Notes: generated by a model not told the origin, from the sequence alone. Shown: positions 35,203 through 47,490, numbered from the stretch's first letter. The stretch: DNA of 64,000 nucleotides from Deinandra increscens subsp. villosa (GCA_039602395.1 JBCNJP010000017.1:17888729-17952728), one strand, 5' to 3'. A program made the numbers and translations.

Positions 35203-36966
35203 TCAGTTAGCCATAAGTACCCAGGCCATTGTGGTTCTGGGTATACCTGAAGAATCGGTGAAAGAAATTTCTTTTAAGAACATCCCCTTTGTGATATCAG
35301 GAATTGGGGGTGTGGCTGCCTTTGATTTTGGTTTCCAAATTCCAGGTGATTTGAAAGTTGTTTTAGTCACCTTTGAAGTAGTGACTTTAGGTATTTCAAC
35401 CTTCTTCATTTCAGGTTTCTTTTTCAAAACAGTTTTAGTTACCTTTGGAGGAGTAACTTTAGGTTTGTCAACTTTGTGTTGTTTTGAAATCGGTTTCTTC
35501 ACCTTTTTATGAAAATTCTCAAAATTTGGAAAAACATATTTTTGATTCGAAAATTTTCTCTGCTCTTTGGCAGCGCCCCAATGTTGATCAGAGGGTTTTA
35601 TCTTAGGAGAAACAGTCTTCATCGCCTTAGGTGGTTGCACCTTCATTGGCTTAGACTTAAGTGATTCCCGAGACGAAACACTCCGACTTTGTGGATAATA
35701 TGGCTCATAGGGGCGATAGAGACAATTTCGGGCAATGTGACCAGGATTGCCACAATTAAAGCACGTTTGCTTCTTCAGGTAGAAGTCAGAAGTGTGACCG
35801 TTTGAGCTGTATGGCTTTGAAGGAGAGGCATTGAGATTCGGTTGCATGTTCAGAAAGACTCCAGATCTCCAGTTGTTCGATCTTTCTGACCTTGATCCAT
35901 TTATGTTGACTCTTTTCTGATTTGTGGAAAACTGAGGAAAACCAGAAAGTTGAACTTTTGGGCCCTCTGGCTTCTGAGAGAAAGTTGTGTTGCCATTGCA
36001 TGATCCCACTGATGAGTTTGGAGACTTGTTTGTCACCTTGGGCCTTTCAATCTTGATTGGAACGGAATTTGGAGGCTTGATGGTGATCTTGGGCCTTATG
36101 CTCTTAATGTTAGATGATAAACCACCATCATGACCCAAGCCTTTGAACTTAGTGGAGAAGGATGGTAGTTCATAGCCAGCATCTGGTTTTTGGTCAAACA
36201 TAGACCCAGATGTCATGAATATCTTACCATTGGGTCTTGTAGTCATCACCACACGTTCCCGCTTTACCTCATCCACCACTTTCGAATAAGGAGTCTCGAT
36301 CTTTGGATAAGGAGTCAACTTTTCTTCATCAGCTCTCTTCACTTCACTAGAGCTTGAACCTGCACACTCAGTAGTGTCATTTGACTGAGTTGCGTCTGTG
36401 GCTGTCTTTTCATCTTTGTGCATAGGTTGAGGCCCATACACCATGGTTGCTTCATTAAGTGACTCTTTCAACAATTCATCGGCAGTTTGGGGCACTCTGA
36501 TGTATTCATGTTGTAATGGGGGAGAAAAATTTACATCCCCGAGGCCAGATGTTTCTTTTACATGCTCGAGTCGCTCCTCAGATTTGAATAAAGTACGATG
36601 AGAGTCCATCATTTTCTTTTGAATAACTTGATGTTTCTCAAGCACAGATTGGGAGGAGTCAAGCTTGGTTCTGAGTTCCTCAACCTCCTTGGTTAGCTCT
36701 TCTACCTTAGCATTAGCAAGCCCAAGATAGGTGCTTTTATTACTAACATCACGTTGAAGATTTTTTATGTCTACCTTAGCTGCTTCCAGTTTCTCTCTAT
36801 ATATTTTAGCCTTACTTTGATACTCCCTAAGATCTCTAGCATAAAATTCACGATTTAGGGTTTCATTTGTGAACTTACGTTCCCATTCTTTAGACTCACA
36901 CTTGGGATTACAACATATCTCATTGATGTTGGTAGATGCAGTGGTAACTGGCAGAATGTGTGCCAT
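35203..36966 (-). CDS. Gag-like protein with coiled coil and CCHC knuckle (587 aa)
   Basis: Single open frame of the non-autonomous LTR element. Residues about 25-135 are rich in K/E/L and likely form a coiled coil (EVEELRTKLDSSQSVLEKHQ). A CCHC zinc knuckle CFNCGNPGHIARNC lies at about 400-414, the nucleic-acid-binding signature of Gag. The C-terminal third is basic and repetitive (PKVTPPKVTKTVLKKKP). It ends TTMAWVLMAN, a tail I associate with the gag-pol boundary of copia elements in this group (from memory). No protease DSG motif, integrase or RT follows. Its intactness and the near-identical LTRs suggest it may still supply particles or be mobilised by a partner. Confidence 0.75.
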   Translation of the reverse strand: MAHILPVTTASTNINEICCNPKCESKEWERKFTNETLNREFYARDLREYQSKAKIYREKLEAAKVDIKNLQRDVSNKSTYLGLANAKVEELTKEVEELRTKLDSSQSVLEKHQVIQKKMMDSHRTLFKSEERLEHVKETSGLGDVNFSPPLQHEYIRVPQTADELLKESLNEATMVYGPQPMHKDEKTATDATQSNDTTECAGSSSSEVKRADEEKLTPYPKIETPYSKVVDEVKRERVVMTTRPNGKIFMTSGSMFDQKPDAGYELPSFSTKFKGLGHDGGLSSNIKSIRPKITIKPPNSVPIKIERPKVTNKSPNSSVGSCNGNTTFSQKPEGPKVQLSGFPQFSTNQKRVNINGSRSERSNNWRSGVFLNMQPNLNASPSKPYSSNGHTSDFYLKKQTCFNCGNPGHIARNCLYRPYEPYYPQSRSVSSRESLKSKPMKVQPPKAMKTVSPKIKPSDQHWGAAKEQRKFSNQKYVFPNFENFHKKVKKPISKQHKVDKPKVTPPKVTKTVLKKKPEMKKVEIPKVTTSKVTKTTFKSPGIWKPKSKAATPPIPDITKGMFLKEISFTDSSGIPRTTMAWVLMAN

Positions 36967-38245
36967 GATCTTCTTTGATTGAGATTTGGATCGGAAAGAC
37001 TCGATCGGATTGAAAACGGTTTTTGATCGGAAATGGGTTTTCGACTGGACAAGAAATGGGTCGAAAAGTGCTTCTCGGTCGGAAAGGGCTTCTTGATCGA
37101 AAAGTACTTTTCGATCGGGATGACGCGGGTCAAAAAGTCTGAACCGATCGAAAAATGAGGGCTGGATCGAAAAGTCTCAAAGGGGACTTTTCGATCAGGA
37201 AGCACAATAGATCGAAAAGTCACAGGGGACTTTTCGATCAATGGAGGCTGATCGAGAAGTCTCAAGGGGACTTCTCGATTGAGAGGGTCGGATCGAAAAG
37301 TCTCTGAGGGGACTTTTCGATCGGTGAATCTGATCGAGAAGTCACAGAAGGGGACTTCTCGATTGGGCAAGCTGGTCGAAAAGTCACTTAGGGGACTTTT
37401 CGAGCAGGAGCAGTGGATCGAAAAGCCACAAAGGGGGGCTTCTCGATCGATTAGGCAGCAGAAGAGGGCTTTTCGACCAGAAAAACCTGATCGAAAAGTG
37501 TTGAGTAAAGTCGAAAAGTCTGAAAATCACACACACAGCCTTCCGAATCTTCTGTCGCGTGTTGTAACCTGCACAAAAACACCTCCGAAAACGCTAAAAG
37601 CTGAAAATCACAAGAAACTCACAAATAAAACCGTTAGTAACACCTTGAAACACTTGGAGCAAAAAAATATGGAAATAAATAAAAAAAAACGAATTACACC
37701 ACAACGTGCAGAAAAATTCAACGAGCAAAACCCCGTCAAAATTAATTTGCACCAACTTGAATTGAGCGGCCGTTTATAGCTTTAAAATCCGGATGATACG
37801 GACCACACAATCTAATTAAATTACAATGGCAATTTTGTAATTTTGGTAAATCAAGAGACCTTCAATTTCGGGATGCTTTACGTAAATCACAATTTAATTC
37901 GATGGCATTTCTGGAATATATTGACCCTTCAAATTATAATTATGTAATTAAAGACGATGGTACAGTGATAATTATCCTCAACTAAAAAGCACGTAACAAA
38001 ACAAAAGGAATTCGATGTTGCCCGAAAATCCAATCGGAAAGCCACTGATTTCGATCTAATATTTTTTTTTTTTTTATTACCAACAAACAATCAAAATCGA
38101 TCAAGGCCACTGTAAAGTCAAACCTCCCAAATCTTCTTGAATGGGATCGAGAAACACAAATACCTACAGAAACTCACGAAACTTGGTAGAAAAATGTTAG
38201 ACAATCTTGAATCGATATCGTGTGAGCCCCGAAACTCTCGTTTCT
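36967..38245 (-). other. Leader of the Gag-only element
   Basis: About 1.3 kb between the primer-binding site and the gag start. It carries the hairpin array at 37095-37477. The short ORFs running through the array on both strands (36855-37370, 37279-37779) follow from its repetitiveness. Confidence 0.5.
37095..37477 (-). repeat. Array of short hairpins in the retroelement leader
   Basis: Between the primer site and gag. Inverted repeats GATCGAAAAGTC...GACTTTTCGATC occur at 37095-37116 (perfect 22-bp palindrome), 37165-37196, 37210-37239, 37250-37280, 37291-37322, 37332-37364, 37375-37404 and 37416-37448, with a decayed half at 37460-37477. From 37210 on the spacing is about 41 bp. Loops are 6-9 bases. 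The arms of the third and fifth full hairpins after the palindrome change together (GAGAAGTC with GACTTCTC), and the last changes to AAAAGCC with GGCTT. Confidence 0.85.
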
Positions 38246-39243
38246 TGGCTCTGATACCAATTGTAAGTCCCGAAACGGTCCAAACACGATATCTAATCCA
38301 ATCAAGACCGTGCGGAATCCGGTTTGATTGGTGATTCAAGAACAATCAAATAATGATAATACTAACAATCGAAACAATATGAAATAACAAACCGAGATTG
38401 AAGAATCCTTGATTAAAACCTTGGTTGCAATACACCGGATCGAAATTCTCTATGGAGAATTTTGATAATCACCTTGACCCCTTCCCACAATCAACAACAC
38501 CAGCAAACTATTCTAAACAACAATAGGTTCTATTTATAGGAGATGATTAGCTTGTTTTCCAAGCTAATCTCCTATACCCTAAATAACTCAAATTCCCGTA
38601 TTTGACAATTCAGGCCCAATAAACTCCACCTAAACTCATTCTAAATGAGCCCAAACATGTCTAAATTGGCCCAATGACCCAATATAACCATAACCCATCT
38701 AATTTTCACCTATTCTATCACTTAGGCCTTCAAAATATTCCGCCAATAGGTGATTTAATACACAAGCCATAAATTATTCCCTTACAATTTCAACATCCCC
38801 CCTTAATTCAAACAGCAAATGCATCAAACACATTCAACTTTTTACATAAATACTCATGTTGTGACACAAGCAAGCCTTTTGTAAAAACATCTGCCACTTG
38901 ATCTGCAGATTTAATACCTTTAACATCTAAGTCCTGACAGAATTTTTTCTCTCAGAAAAAACAAATCAATTTCGAAATGTTTTATCCGATCATGAAACAT
39001 AGGATTTGCAGTAATCGAAATAGCAGCCTTATTATCACAGAAAACTGACACTGGTAGGTTAGCACCTATTTTAACCTCATGAAACATGTTTTTAATCCAC
39101 ATCAACTCACAGACAGCAGAGCTCATAGCTCTATACTCAGCCTTAGCTGAGGATCGAGAAACAATGTTTTGTTTTTTCGATTTCCATGATAAAAAGAGGT
39201 TCCAAGAAATATACAAAAACCGGTAACAGACTTCCTAGTCACT

Positions 39244-42200
39244 TGTAACACCCGTATACAATTTGATGTCAAACATAGCCCTTTATATCATTAAAAACTG
39301 GTCCCAGAAATTTTTTTAAACAAAACATGTTGTTTGCTAACCATGTACCACCATCATGGTGGTTTTACATTTACAAAATACAGTCATATTGAGTTTGACA
39401 TTCAAAAATGATCATGAACAAGTTACATAAGCTCTCTTTACCAAGATACATGACGGGTGATTCGTTCTTGACGTGATCGGTTCTTCGAAGTCTTGATGAG
39501 CATCCCCCGTTAAGCTTTTCATTTACCTGCACATACTCACTTTCAATAGTGAGTTTCTAGTGCATAAACAGACATGAACGTCATAATTAATGGAAAACAA
39601 CAAGTAAGGTCGGATAAGGTTTCCAGGCGTATCACCTAAAATCACCCACTTTCTAGGCGATACGCTTGGACTAGTAGGCGTATCGCCTATAAAGTGACAA
39701 TCTCCAAGCGATACGCTTGGAGACCAAGTTCCAGGGATTTGGCCGAAATCTGGCCTGTTCTATACTTAGCCAAATTTTGGCTATCTCCCCTGTTATACCA
39801 ATTCTGCACAAGAATTGTTGGAACTTCATTTCTGTCATTAGGATGTCCCAAAAACACATCTTTAAGCATAAAGACTATGCATTTACATACCTTGGCCATG
39901 GTTTACATTTTGATAACTAATCCCGGATTCTCCCGACCCGTTTGACCCACTTAGAGGTTCTTTGTGGCAACTTCGTTTCTGCCATTAGAATGTCCCAAAA
40001 ACACATTTTCAAGCATAAAGACTATGCATTTACATACCTTGGCCATGGTTTACATTTTGATAACTAATCCCGGATTCTCCCGACCCGTTTGACCCACTTA
40101 GAGGTTCTTTGTGGCAACTTCGTTTCTGCCATTAGAATGTCCCAAAAACACATTTTCAAGCATAAAGACTATGCATTTACATACCTTGGCCATGGTTTAC
40201 ATTTTGATAACTAACCCCGGATTCTCCCGACTCGTTTGACCCACTTAGAGGTTCTTTGTGGCAACTATCAAGGTTACCTTCCAGGATTTACCTATCGCAT
40301 ATGGTTTACTACTAGAAACATAATGCAAGCAATATAACATCAAAGCATTTGTATGTATACCCATAGTTAGTTTTATGCTTCCGTTATGAGTCTAGCTTTA
40401 CACATTTCCCACACGCTAAGTTTTTGACAAAGTTCATACAAATTTCACTCTACTTGCCATTAGTTCATCTAATCGTTTTAGTTATTAACAAAACGACCTT
40501 TGTTTCTTATTTGACCCGTTAAGACGGGTCCTTGCCCTTGGTTTACCCCAATGCCTAACTCGACCATATATAATCATTGGAATCTATGGTTCTATAACCA
40601 TTTTATGATTCCCTTTTCGCTTGTTACTTGGCATAGACTCTATAAGCCCATTTCCGCCATTGTAACTTTCATTTGTTCTTTGATCCATCCGAATCTTTTC
40701 TATGGTCAAGTTTATCATTGGAGAACCTCTTGGCTTTGGGCTTCACGGTTCCTAGAACCATTCGTCACCCATTTACACAATTCATAGTTTATTCTATTAA
40801 ATTGTAAATACACATTTACTTATTTACTTCATGTAACATAAATAATGTTACACATGCATTTGGTTCCTACAACCATTATCAATCAATTACTCATTTGGCC
40901 ATTTTTTTATGGCCTCTATGAATCGATTAGTAAGTTTTATTCTTTGACTCATTATGATGAATCCTTTAGAATAGTTCGACCCGTTTAACCCATTAGCATG
41001 AATCCTACGATTCATTTACCGCTAATATCATACATTCTTAAGGCCATGGTTCCTATGAACCATTTAATTATGTATTGTTTTTTGACTCCTTTCCTACTTA
41101 GAGCTTAACTCTAATTATTTTACTTTGTAATTATACGCATTTCAACAACTTGCCTCCTAGGGAAAGTTTATCACATTTCATAAAAATCATGCATTCTATA
41201 TCATTAATGCAAATATGAGTCATTAACAAAATATGTAACATAGCATAGATGTTATCTCGTGAGCTTGAGCTTATGTTCCTTGGGTAGTTTAACCTTTACT
41301 TCGTTTACCTCAAAGCATCTTGGCATTTATAACTTCCATCATGCCTCTTTATCTGTTTGACTCGCTCGCATCCAAGCCTACAACCTAGCTTGTCGAGGGT
41401 CATTATAAACGCAAGATTAGTCCATATTATGACTAATTTAGCCACATATCATTAACCCTGTTTCAATATAATTTGCCCTATTCACAATTCATGTTAAATT
41501 CATGGTTTTGTTTTGACTTTCTAAAAGTCCACCATGCTTAATATACATGTGCATAATATTCCTATAAGTCATTTCCATGCACCTCATATACTTCTAATAC
41601 ACCCAAATATATGCACATAATCGATTATTATCGGCCATTCATGTTTTAGTCATCTACGTTGACATATCCAACATTAACGGGTTATAAAAAAAACTTCTTA
41701 TTTTGTGTAGCATTTTACTGCGTTGCTGCTGAAATCGACATTTTTGACCACTGAATAACTTTATTCAGCCTTTCATGTTCAAATATTAATTGTAGTAGAC
41801 TCATAGGGCTTTCCGAGCATATAAGATACATATTTTTCGGAGTTACGGTTTATTTTATACAATTTTTCTAAAAACAGGACAGCAACCAAAATTTTTTTCC
41901 CAAACAGCACGCTGAAAAATTGAGTGACCATATTAACGGGTCATTTTGACCCATTATACATCGGATTCAGTTTCTGGTGTTCAAATACCAAACATAGTAT
42001 TCACAACAAGCTTTTCAATCATGTATCATACATCCTAAACGGACATACAAGTGATCTTATACAACCCTTACAAAACAGCCCCACAACAAGATTCTTATCA
42101 TTTTTATGGTTTTACATTTTTCCATTTAACACATTTAACAAGCATGGATTTCACATTTTATGCACATTCTTGTTTCATGATTGTAAGTAGTATATCATTC

Positions 42201-42997
42201 TTACATTAAGTCATGAATTCCAACATTTCATCTAGGTTAGGCATTTCATCGAGCACTTGGCGTGCTTAATATTGTAGGTTCATGAAATTCATTCTTTTAA
42301 ACATTCCAACCTACTATTTAGCATCAATTAGGTGGAATCCTTTCCAACCCATCTTAATACAACCAATTTCATCACATAACATCATAATCATGATAGAAAT
42401 CAGTTAATGGAACAAACTTTATGACTCTCTTGAGTAGTCATCTAACATGGAGACTTAACATGAAGTATTTGGTGACTACTTCACCAATTGACTAACAAAT
42501 TCGAAATTTATGCTACAAATGAAGTTCCTAGCACCAAGGGATTCACATAACATCAACAATTTCATATTTTGAACCCCTAATTCTCGAAATTAACACATGC
42601 AACATAATGGGGTTTTACTTACTTGCTTCAAGTATGAGTTTAGACAAGGAATTAGACTTGAAATTCCAAGTTAGTAGCAAATTTTCGCAGCCCCAGGCCA
42701 CCTAATTGCAGAATTTTCAAGTTTGGGGAGAGGAGAGGGGCTTGGTCGTCCTCCAGGTCGTATATACGACCTCCTCCTCCCCTTCTCTTGTTTATTCTAC
42801 AATTGTTGAATTACAAATCTGGCCCCTCTAATTAGTTCCATAATTTACTTTTTAACCAAAATGTGAATTTACCATTTAAACCCCATGGTTTCACATAACA
42901 TTAAATATAACCAAGTTGGGGGTTTTTAACGTTTCATGTTACATGCTTTAACATGTTATTTAACGTATGTACCCGATTTAAAAACTGGGATGTTACA
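39244..42997. mobile_element. Solo LTR, probably Ty3/gypsy (3,754 bp)
   Basis: Starts TGTAACACCCG and ends GGGATGTTACA, with inverted TGTAACA tips, flanked by the 5-bp duplication TCACT (39239-39243 and 42998-43002). There is no internal gag-pol and no second LTR, so the rest was lost by LTR-LTR recombination. It interrupts the copia RNase H region. The transcriptional orientation could not be decided. Confidence 0.88.
39836..40276. repeat. Three 147-bp tandem repeats inside the solo LTR
   Basis: Units start with CATTAGRATGTCCCAAAAAC at 39836, 39983 and 40130. Units 2 and 3 are almost identical, and unit 1 is slightly diverged. Confidence 0.85.
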
Positions 42998-45437
42998 TCA
43001 CTAAGCATTTACCCCAATCGAAGTCAGAATAAACACTTAAAGTAAGATTATTATCTCTTTTAAACACAATCCCTTTACCAGGGGCAGACTTGAGATATCT
43101 TAACAATCTAAGAGCAATGTTTAAATGTGATTTAGTTGGCCTATGAATAAACTGACTCAAAAACTGTACTGAATAAGATATATCAAGACGAATATGTGAC
43201 AAGTAAATGAGTTTTCCAATCAATTTTTGAAAATTGGTTATATTTTCAAGTTTAGATCATCTTGTTTACAAACAGCATTCACAATTGAACTCTGTTCAAT
43301 AGGAATACTAATGGGTTTTGCTCCTGTCAGACCAAACTCAGCCAATAGTTCGAGACAATACTTTTTTGAGTTAAGCACAACCATTGATCATTTCTAATAA
43401 CTTAAAACCCTAGAAAGTATTTTAATTCTCCCAAATCTTTTATTTTAAATTTAGATTGTAAATCTTTTTTAACTTGAGCTATACTATTAGCACTACTTCC
43501 GGTTATTATAATATCATCCACATAAACCAATAACACAGTTACATCACATTGATCATGTTTAAAAAATAGGGAGTAATCACTTTTGCTTCGATTAAAGCCA
43601 AACTCAATTAAAGCACCCACAAGTTTTTCATTCCACATTTAAGGAGCTTGTTTTAAACCATACAAGGACTTGTTTAACTTACAAACTTTTGTTTCAGACT
43701 TGGAAAAATAACCATCAGGCAAAGACATATATACACTTCCTCATTCAAATCTCCATATAAGAATGCATTATTAATGTCTAACTGATAAAGAGGCCAGTTA
43801 TTTATCACAGCAAAATTTAACACACATCTAATAGTAACTAATTTCACAACAGGTGAGAAAGTTTCCTCAAAATCAATTCCCCCTTTCTTGCTATACCCTT
43901 TCGCAACTAATCTATCCTTAAATCTATCAATCTCACCTGTGGACTTGTACTTAATTTTATACACCCATTTACACCCAATAGGTTTTCTACCCTTGGGTAA
44001 TTCAACTAGAGACCATGTATTATTTCTATTTAATGCCTCCATCTCTTCATTCATGGCAAGTACCCATTTATCATCATTTTTTGCCTCATGATATGATCTG
44101 GGTTCGACACCCTTATTTAAAGATGAAATAAAATTCAAATTTTCTTTGGACAACCTGGAATAACTCACTACCCGTTCAAGGCCATAGATACTCCTCCCCC
44201 CCCCCCACCCCCCCACCCCCCACAACGAAATCTTTAATATTGGAAGGTGGTCTAGATGGCCTAGAGGAAGGAGCTCGACGAGTTAGACCAGGACCCTCAG
44301 AGGATGGACGATAATCATCCACTGTCTCAACTGTTGTAGACTCACCAGTGCTGTCACTAGAGTCAGTATGCACCTGATGAACAAGTGCACTATCACTAAT
44401 CTGTGTATCATTGGGAACCTGAGCAGGAGTACCAGTGTCACATGTGACCTCCCCTTCATCATCGGGATTTCCACTTGAGAGATTTGGAGGAAAAACATCA
44501 GTTTGAAGATCAAAAAAGGTTATCCAGTCATTAGAAAAAGGTGAACTGAAAATAGAAGGATCAGAAGTAGCTGATACAGTATCAGATTTAAATGGAAAAA
44601 TTATTTCATAAAACTTAACATCCCTGGAAAAACACACAGTTTTCTTCTCCAAATTCCACAATTTATAAGCCTTTTTTTCATTTGAATACCCAATAAACAC
44701 ACATTTATCTGCTTGACTATAAAATTTATCATGATTATTTAAAACAGTAGAAAAACACAAGCAACCAAATACTCTCAAGTGATGCAGGGAAGGTGAAAGA
44801 TTAAACATGAGTTCATAGGGAGACTTGCCATTCAGAACAGAGGACGGTAACCTGTTAATTAAATAGGTAGCAGTTAACACACATTTAGGCCAGTATCTTA
44901 AAGGTAAGCCAGACTGAAACAATAAGGTTCTAGCCACATTCAACAAATGGCGATGTTTCCTCTCAACTATACCATTCTTGTTGAGGGGTATGTACACAAG
45001 AGGTTTGATGAATAATACCATTCTTTTTCAAAAAACTTTCCATTCTCTGATTTATAAACTCAGTACCATTATCACTACGAAACATCTTTATATTTTTATT
45101 GAATTGAGTTTTAATAAGACTGTGAAAACTCTATATACAATCTCCAACTTCTCCTTTGTGTTTTAAAAGATAAACCCAAACAGCCCTACTGTAATCATCA
45201 ACAACAGTCAGAAAATATTTAAAACCATCAACACTAGTGACTCTATAAGGACCTCATACATCAAGAAGGATAAGATCCCCAACAAAAATAGATTTATGAC
45301 TACTTAACGAAAATGGTTCTCTATGTTGTTTAGACTTATGACAAGTTTCACAAGGAGAAGTGGATTCAAAATTCTAAATTTTAAGTTCGTTTTTTAAAAC
45401 TTTAATCACCTGATCTGCTGGATGCCCTAACCTAACA

Positions 45438-46090
45438 TGTGACACCTCGTCTGAAAATCCAGGTCAAACCGTTTACTTTGACTTTTAATTAAGTATTAAT
45501 TGTGCTTTATCTGATCTGATTTCTGTTTAAACTGTTAATTACTGTGCCTGACTGTTAACTGATGACGTAAACCTAATCCCGCGTTTGTACCAGAAGCGTA
45601 TACCCGTTAAAAACATAATGATTTCATGTGTCAATCATGGAACTTCAATAACAAGAAAAATAAATATAAAATGTATTTTTATATTTTATCCGGAACTGGT
45701 GTCGGACATTTATATAATCGACACGTCAAACTGATAAGCGACCGATCGTCTAAAACTATTCGGTTTTAAACAACATGAATGGTCGAGCTTAAAACTGTTA
45801 TAAACTGACAAACTGAAAACATTATCCGTAACCCGTTTGAAAAACTGAAAAACATAACTGATTTCTGAAAAACTTTTATAATCAACTTAAACAATTGTTT
45901 TTATGAAATGAAAACGTCACAAACTGAAATCGTTGTCAAGACTTAAGCCTAAACCCAACTGAACCCCCAATTGGGCCCGACTTGGCCCAATAGGCCCAAT
46001 AAGCCTAAAACAATAAAACCGAGCCCGAAACCTTGATGCATTACTCAAACATAATACTCCGACTAATCGTGACGACCCGTAACCTCAACC
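45438..46090 (+). mobile_element. Truncated 5' LTR of a chromovirus (Ty3/gypsy)
   Basis: Begins TGTGACACCTCGTC and follows the start of the LTR at 57928 for about 650 bp with roughly 97-98% identity by eye, then stops inside the LTR at 46090. Its left edge interrupts the copia GAG-pre-integrase coding region. The rest of this LTR, the primer site, gag, protease and RT are missing. Confidence 0.85.
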
Positions 46091-46110
46091 CGTAACCTCA
46101 AACATAATAC

Positions 46111-47490
46111 CATTGAAGGCCTCTGTTTGCTTTCGGAAGGCATGCGTATATGGTAGATATCTTCTGTGACCAGCATAACATTGCTTGGCTGAGAAAGGAA
46201 GCCTAATGCATTTAGTTTGTTCCCGACATACCACACAACCATGGAATCCACTGTACGGGAAACCACAAAGTGTACCAAGTGCAGGGTAGTCATTAATCGT
46301 CCATAAAACAACTGCACGCATAGTAAACTGTTCTTGCGCATACGCATCATATGTTTCCACACCTGCCTCGAATAACAGCTCTAAGTCATCAATTAATGGT
46401 TCCAAAAACACATCAATATCGTTTCCAGGCGCTCCCGATATTAATAACGAAAGCATGATGAACTTTATTTTCATACACAACCATGGTGGAAGGTTGTAAA
46501 TGACAGATAGAACCGGCCACACACTGTGATTTCTGTTACCTCTGTTTACGTCGACCCCATCAGTTGAAATGCCAAGACGAAGACTTCTAGGATCGTCAGC
46601 GATTTCGGGATATTTGTCATCGATGGCTTTCCATGCGGTGAATCGGATGGGTGTCGTAACACACCGGGTGTTTTGGAACTGGTGGCATGCCATCTTAGAT
46701 CCTCCGCTGTGGTTTTCACTTGAAACAGTCGTTTCAATCTTGGAATAATGGGGAAATACCACATTACCTTTGCAGGAGTATTGTCGTATAGTTTCTTAGT
46801 CCTCTCATCCACCTTCCACCTGGACTCACCACAAGTTGGACATACAGTTAGGTCCTTGTTCTCCTTCCTGTAGAGAATACAATCATTGATACACACATGT
46901 ATCTTGGTGTACCCTGCACCCATTGACTTCAAAATCTTCTTGGCCTCATATGTATTCTTCACAATCTTATTACCTTCAGGTAGCATCTGTTTCAGCAAAA
47001 CTAAAAGTTCATTAAAAAATTTATCTGGTCCTCCATGCTTAGTCTTCAAGTTCAGTAGTTGAACCAAGGCAGATAACTTTGTGAAGGTATGGCATCCTTC
47101 ATACAGAGGCTTCTCAGCATCCATGAGTCGTTCTTGAAACTTCTCATGGTCCTCATCGAAATTTTCTTCAGTAGCTCTGACCATTTTTATTGTTTCGGCT
47201 GCATCCAATGGCACTCCGGAATCGAAAAATGATTCCGTGTGAAGCTCCTCTCCTGCGGGCTCATCTATCTCTCCATGTTTAATCCACCTTCTATAAGTCT
47301 GATCGAATCCCTTTGAAAACAAATGAAATTCTACATCATCAACATTAAAAGAGTAATGGTTTAGACAATTAACACAGGGACATAGAATTTCATTACTCTC
47401 CAAATTGGTAACTGCAAACATTAAGAATGATTTAACTCCATCGGCATATGATTGCGTGGTTCTACTGGTTTTCATCCAAGACTTATCCAT
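46111..47490 (-). pseudogene. CACTA transposase TNP2, truncated and frameshifted
   Basis: En/Spm-type TNP2. The N-terminus MDKSWMKTSRTTQSYADGV is the transposase-associated domain with a C-x-C-x2-C cluster (CPCVNC). The middle carries the family patterns CINDCILYRKENKDLTVCP and DLRWHATSSKTPGVLRHPSD. A frameshift near 46635 moves the reading into the next frame (AWKAIDDKYPEIADDPRSLR, GISTDGVDVNRG with a candidate first catalytic Asp, APGNDIDVFLEPLIDDLELL, TINDYPALGTLCG). It ends abruptly at KQTEAFNG, where the family continues for several hundred residues. The truncation point is the fusion to the chromovirus LTR. Divergent to the TNPA-like gene. Confidence 0.85.

Larger units (their letters stand above)
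32493..38786 (-). mobile_element. Non-autonomous Gag-only LTR retrotransposon (6,294 bp)
   Basis: Two 525-bp LTRs (32493-33017 and 38262-38786), nearly identical: I noticed one difference, CTTGTTTTTCAAG versus CTTGTTTTCCAAG. They run TGTAAG to CTTACA. Target duplication ATTTC (32488-32492, 38787-38791). On the minus strand the 5' LTR is followed by TTGGTATCAGAGCCAAG (primer site, about 38246-38262), and a G-rich tract (AAGCCAAGGGGAAGAT) precedes the 3' LTR. Inside are a hairpin array, one long gag ORF and about 2.2 kb without recognisable pol. It inserted recently into the 3' LTR of the surrounding copia element. Confidence 0.9.
32042..45437 (-). mobile_element. Copia LTR retrotransposon, minus strand, nested and truncated
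   Basis: The base element of the nested stack. Its 3' LTR runs (plus coordinates) from about 32042 to 38795 and is interrupted by the element at 32493-38786. The LTR begins TGTTGAAATG on the minus strand after the polypurine tract AAGGGGGGA (38796-38806), and a TATATAAGG box lies near 32317-32326. The pol gene reads leftwards from 45437 to about 38810. The gag and protease part lies beyond the chromovirus insertion at 45438 and is not in the window. Confidence 0.75.
38810..45437 (-). pseudogene. Copia pol (GAG-pre-integrase, integrase, RT, RNase H), broken
   Basis: Order along the minus strand: the GAG-pre-integrase motif HVRLGHPADQVIK at the very edge (45437-45400), integrase with the catalytic E in NGIVERKHRHLLN (about 44980) and the domain end KAYKLWNLEKKTVCFSRDV, then RVT_2 reverse transcriptase (KPIGCKWVYKIKY at about 43980, LDINNAFLYGDL at about 43770, YVDDIIITG at about 43520, MIGKLIYLSHIRLDISYSV at 43223). 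RNase H (SRSSAKAEYRAMSSAV, VFCDNKAAI) lies at 39216-38920. It is interrupted by the solo LTR at 39244-42997 and by several frameshifts and stops. Non-functional. Confidence 0.85.

Noticed and set aside
36855..37779. 171- and 166-codon ORFs over the hairpin array
   Set aside because: Repeated peptides on both strands come from the palindromic tandem repeats; the DNA structure is the signal.
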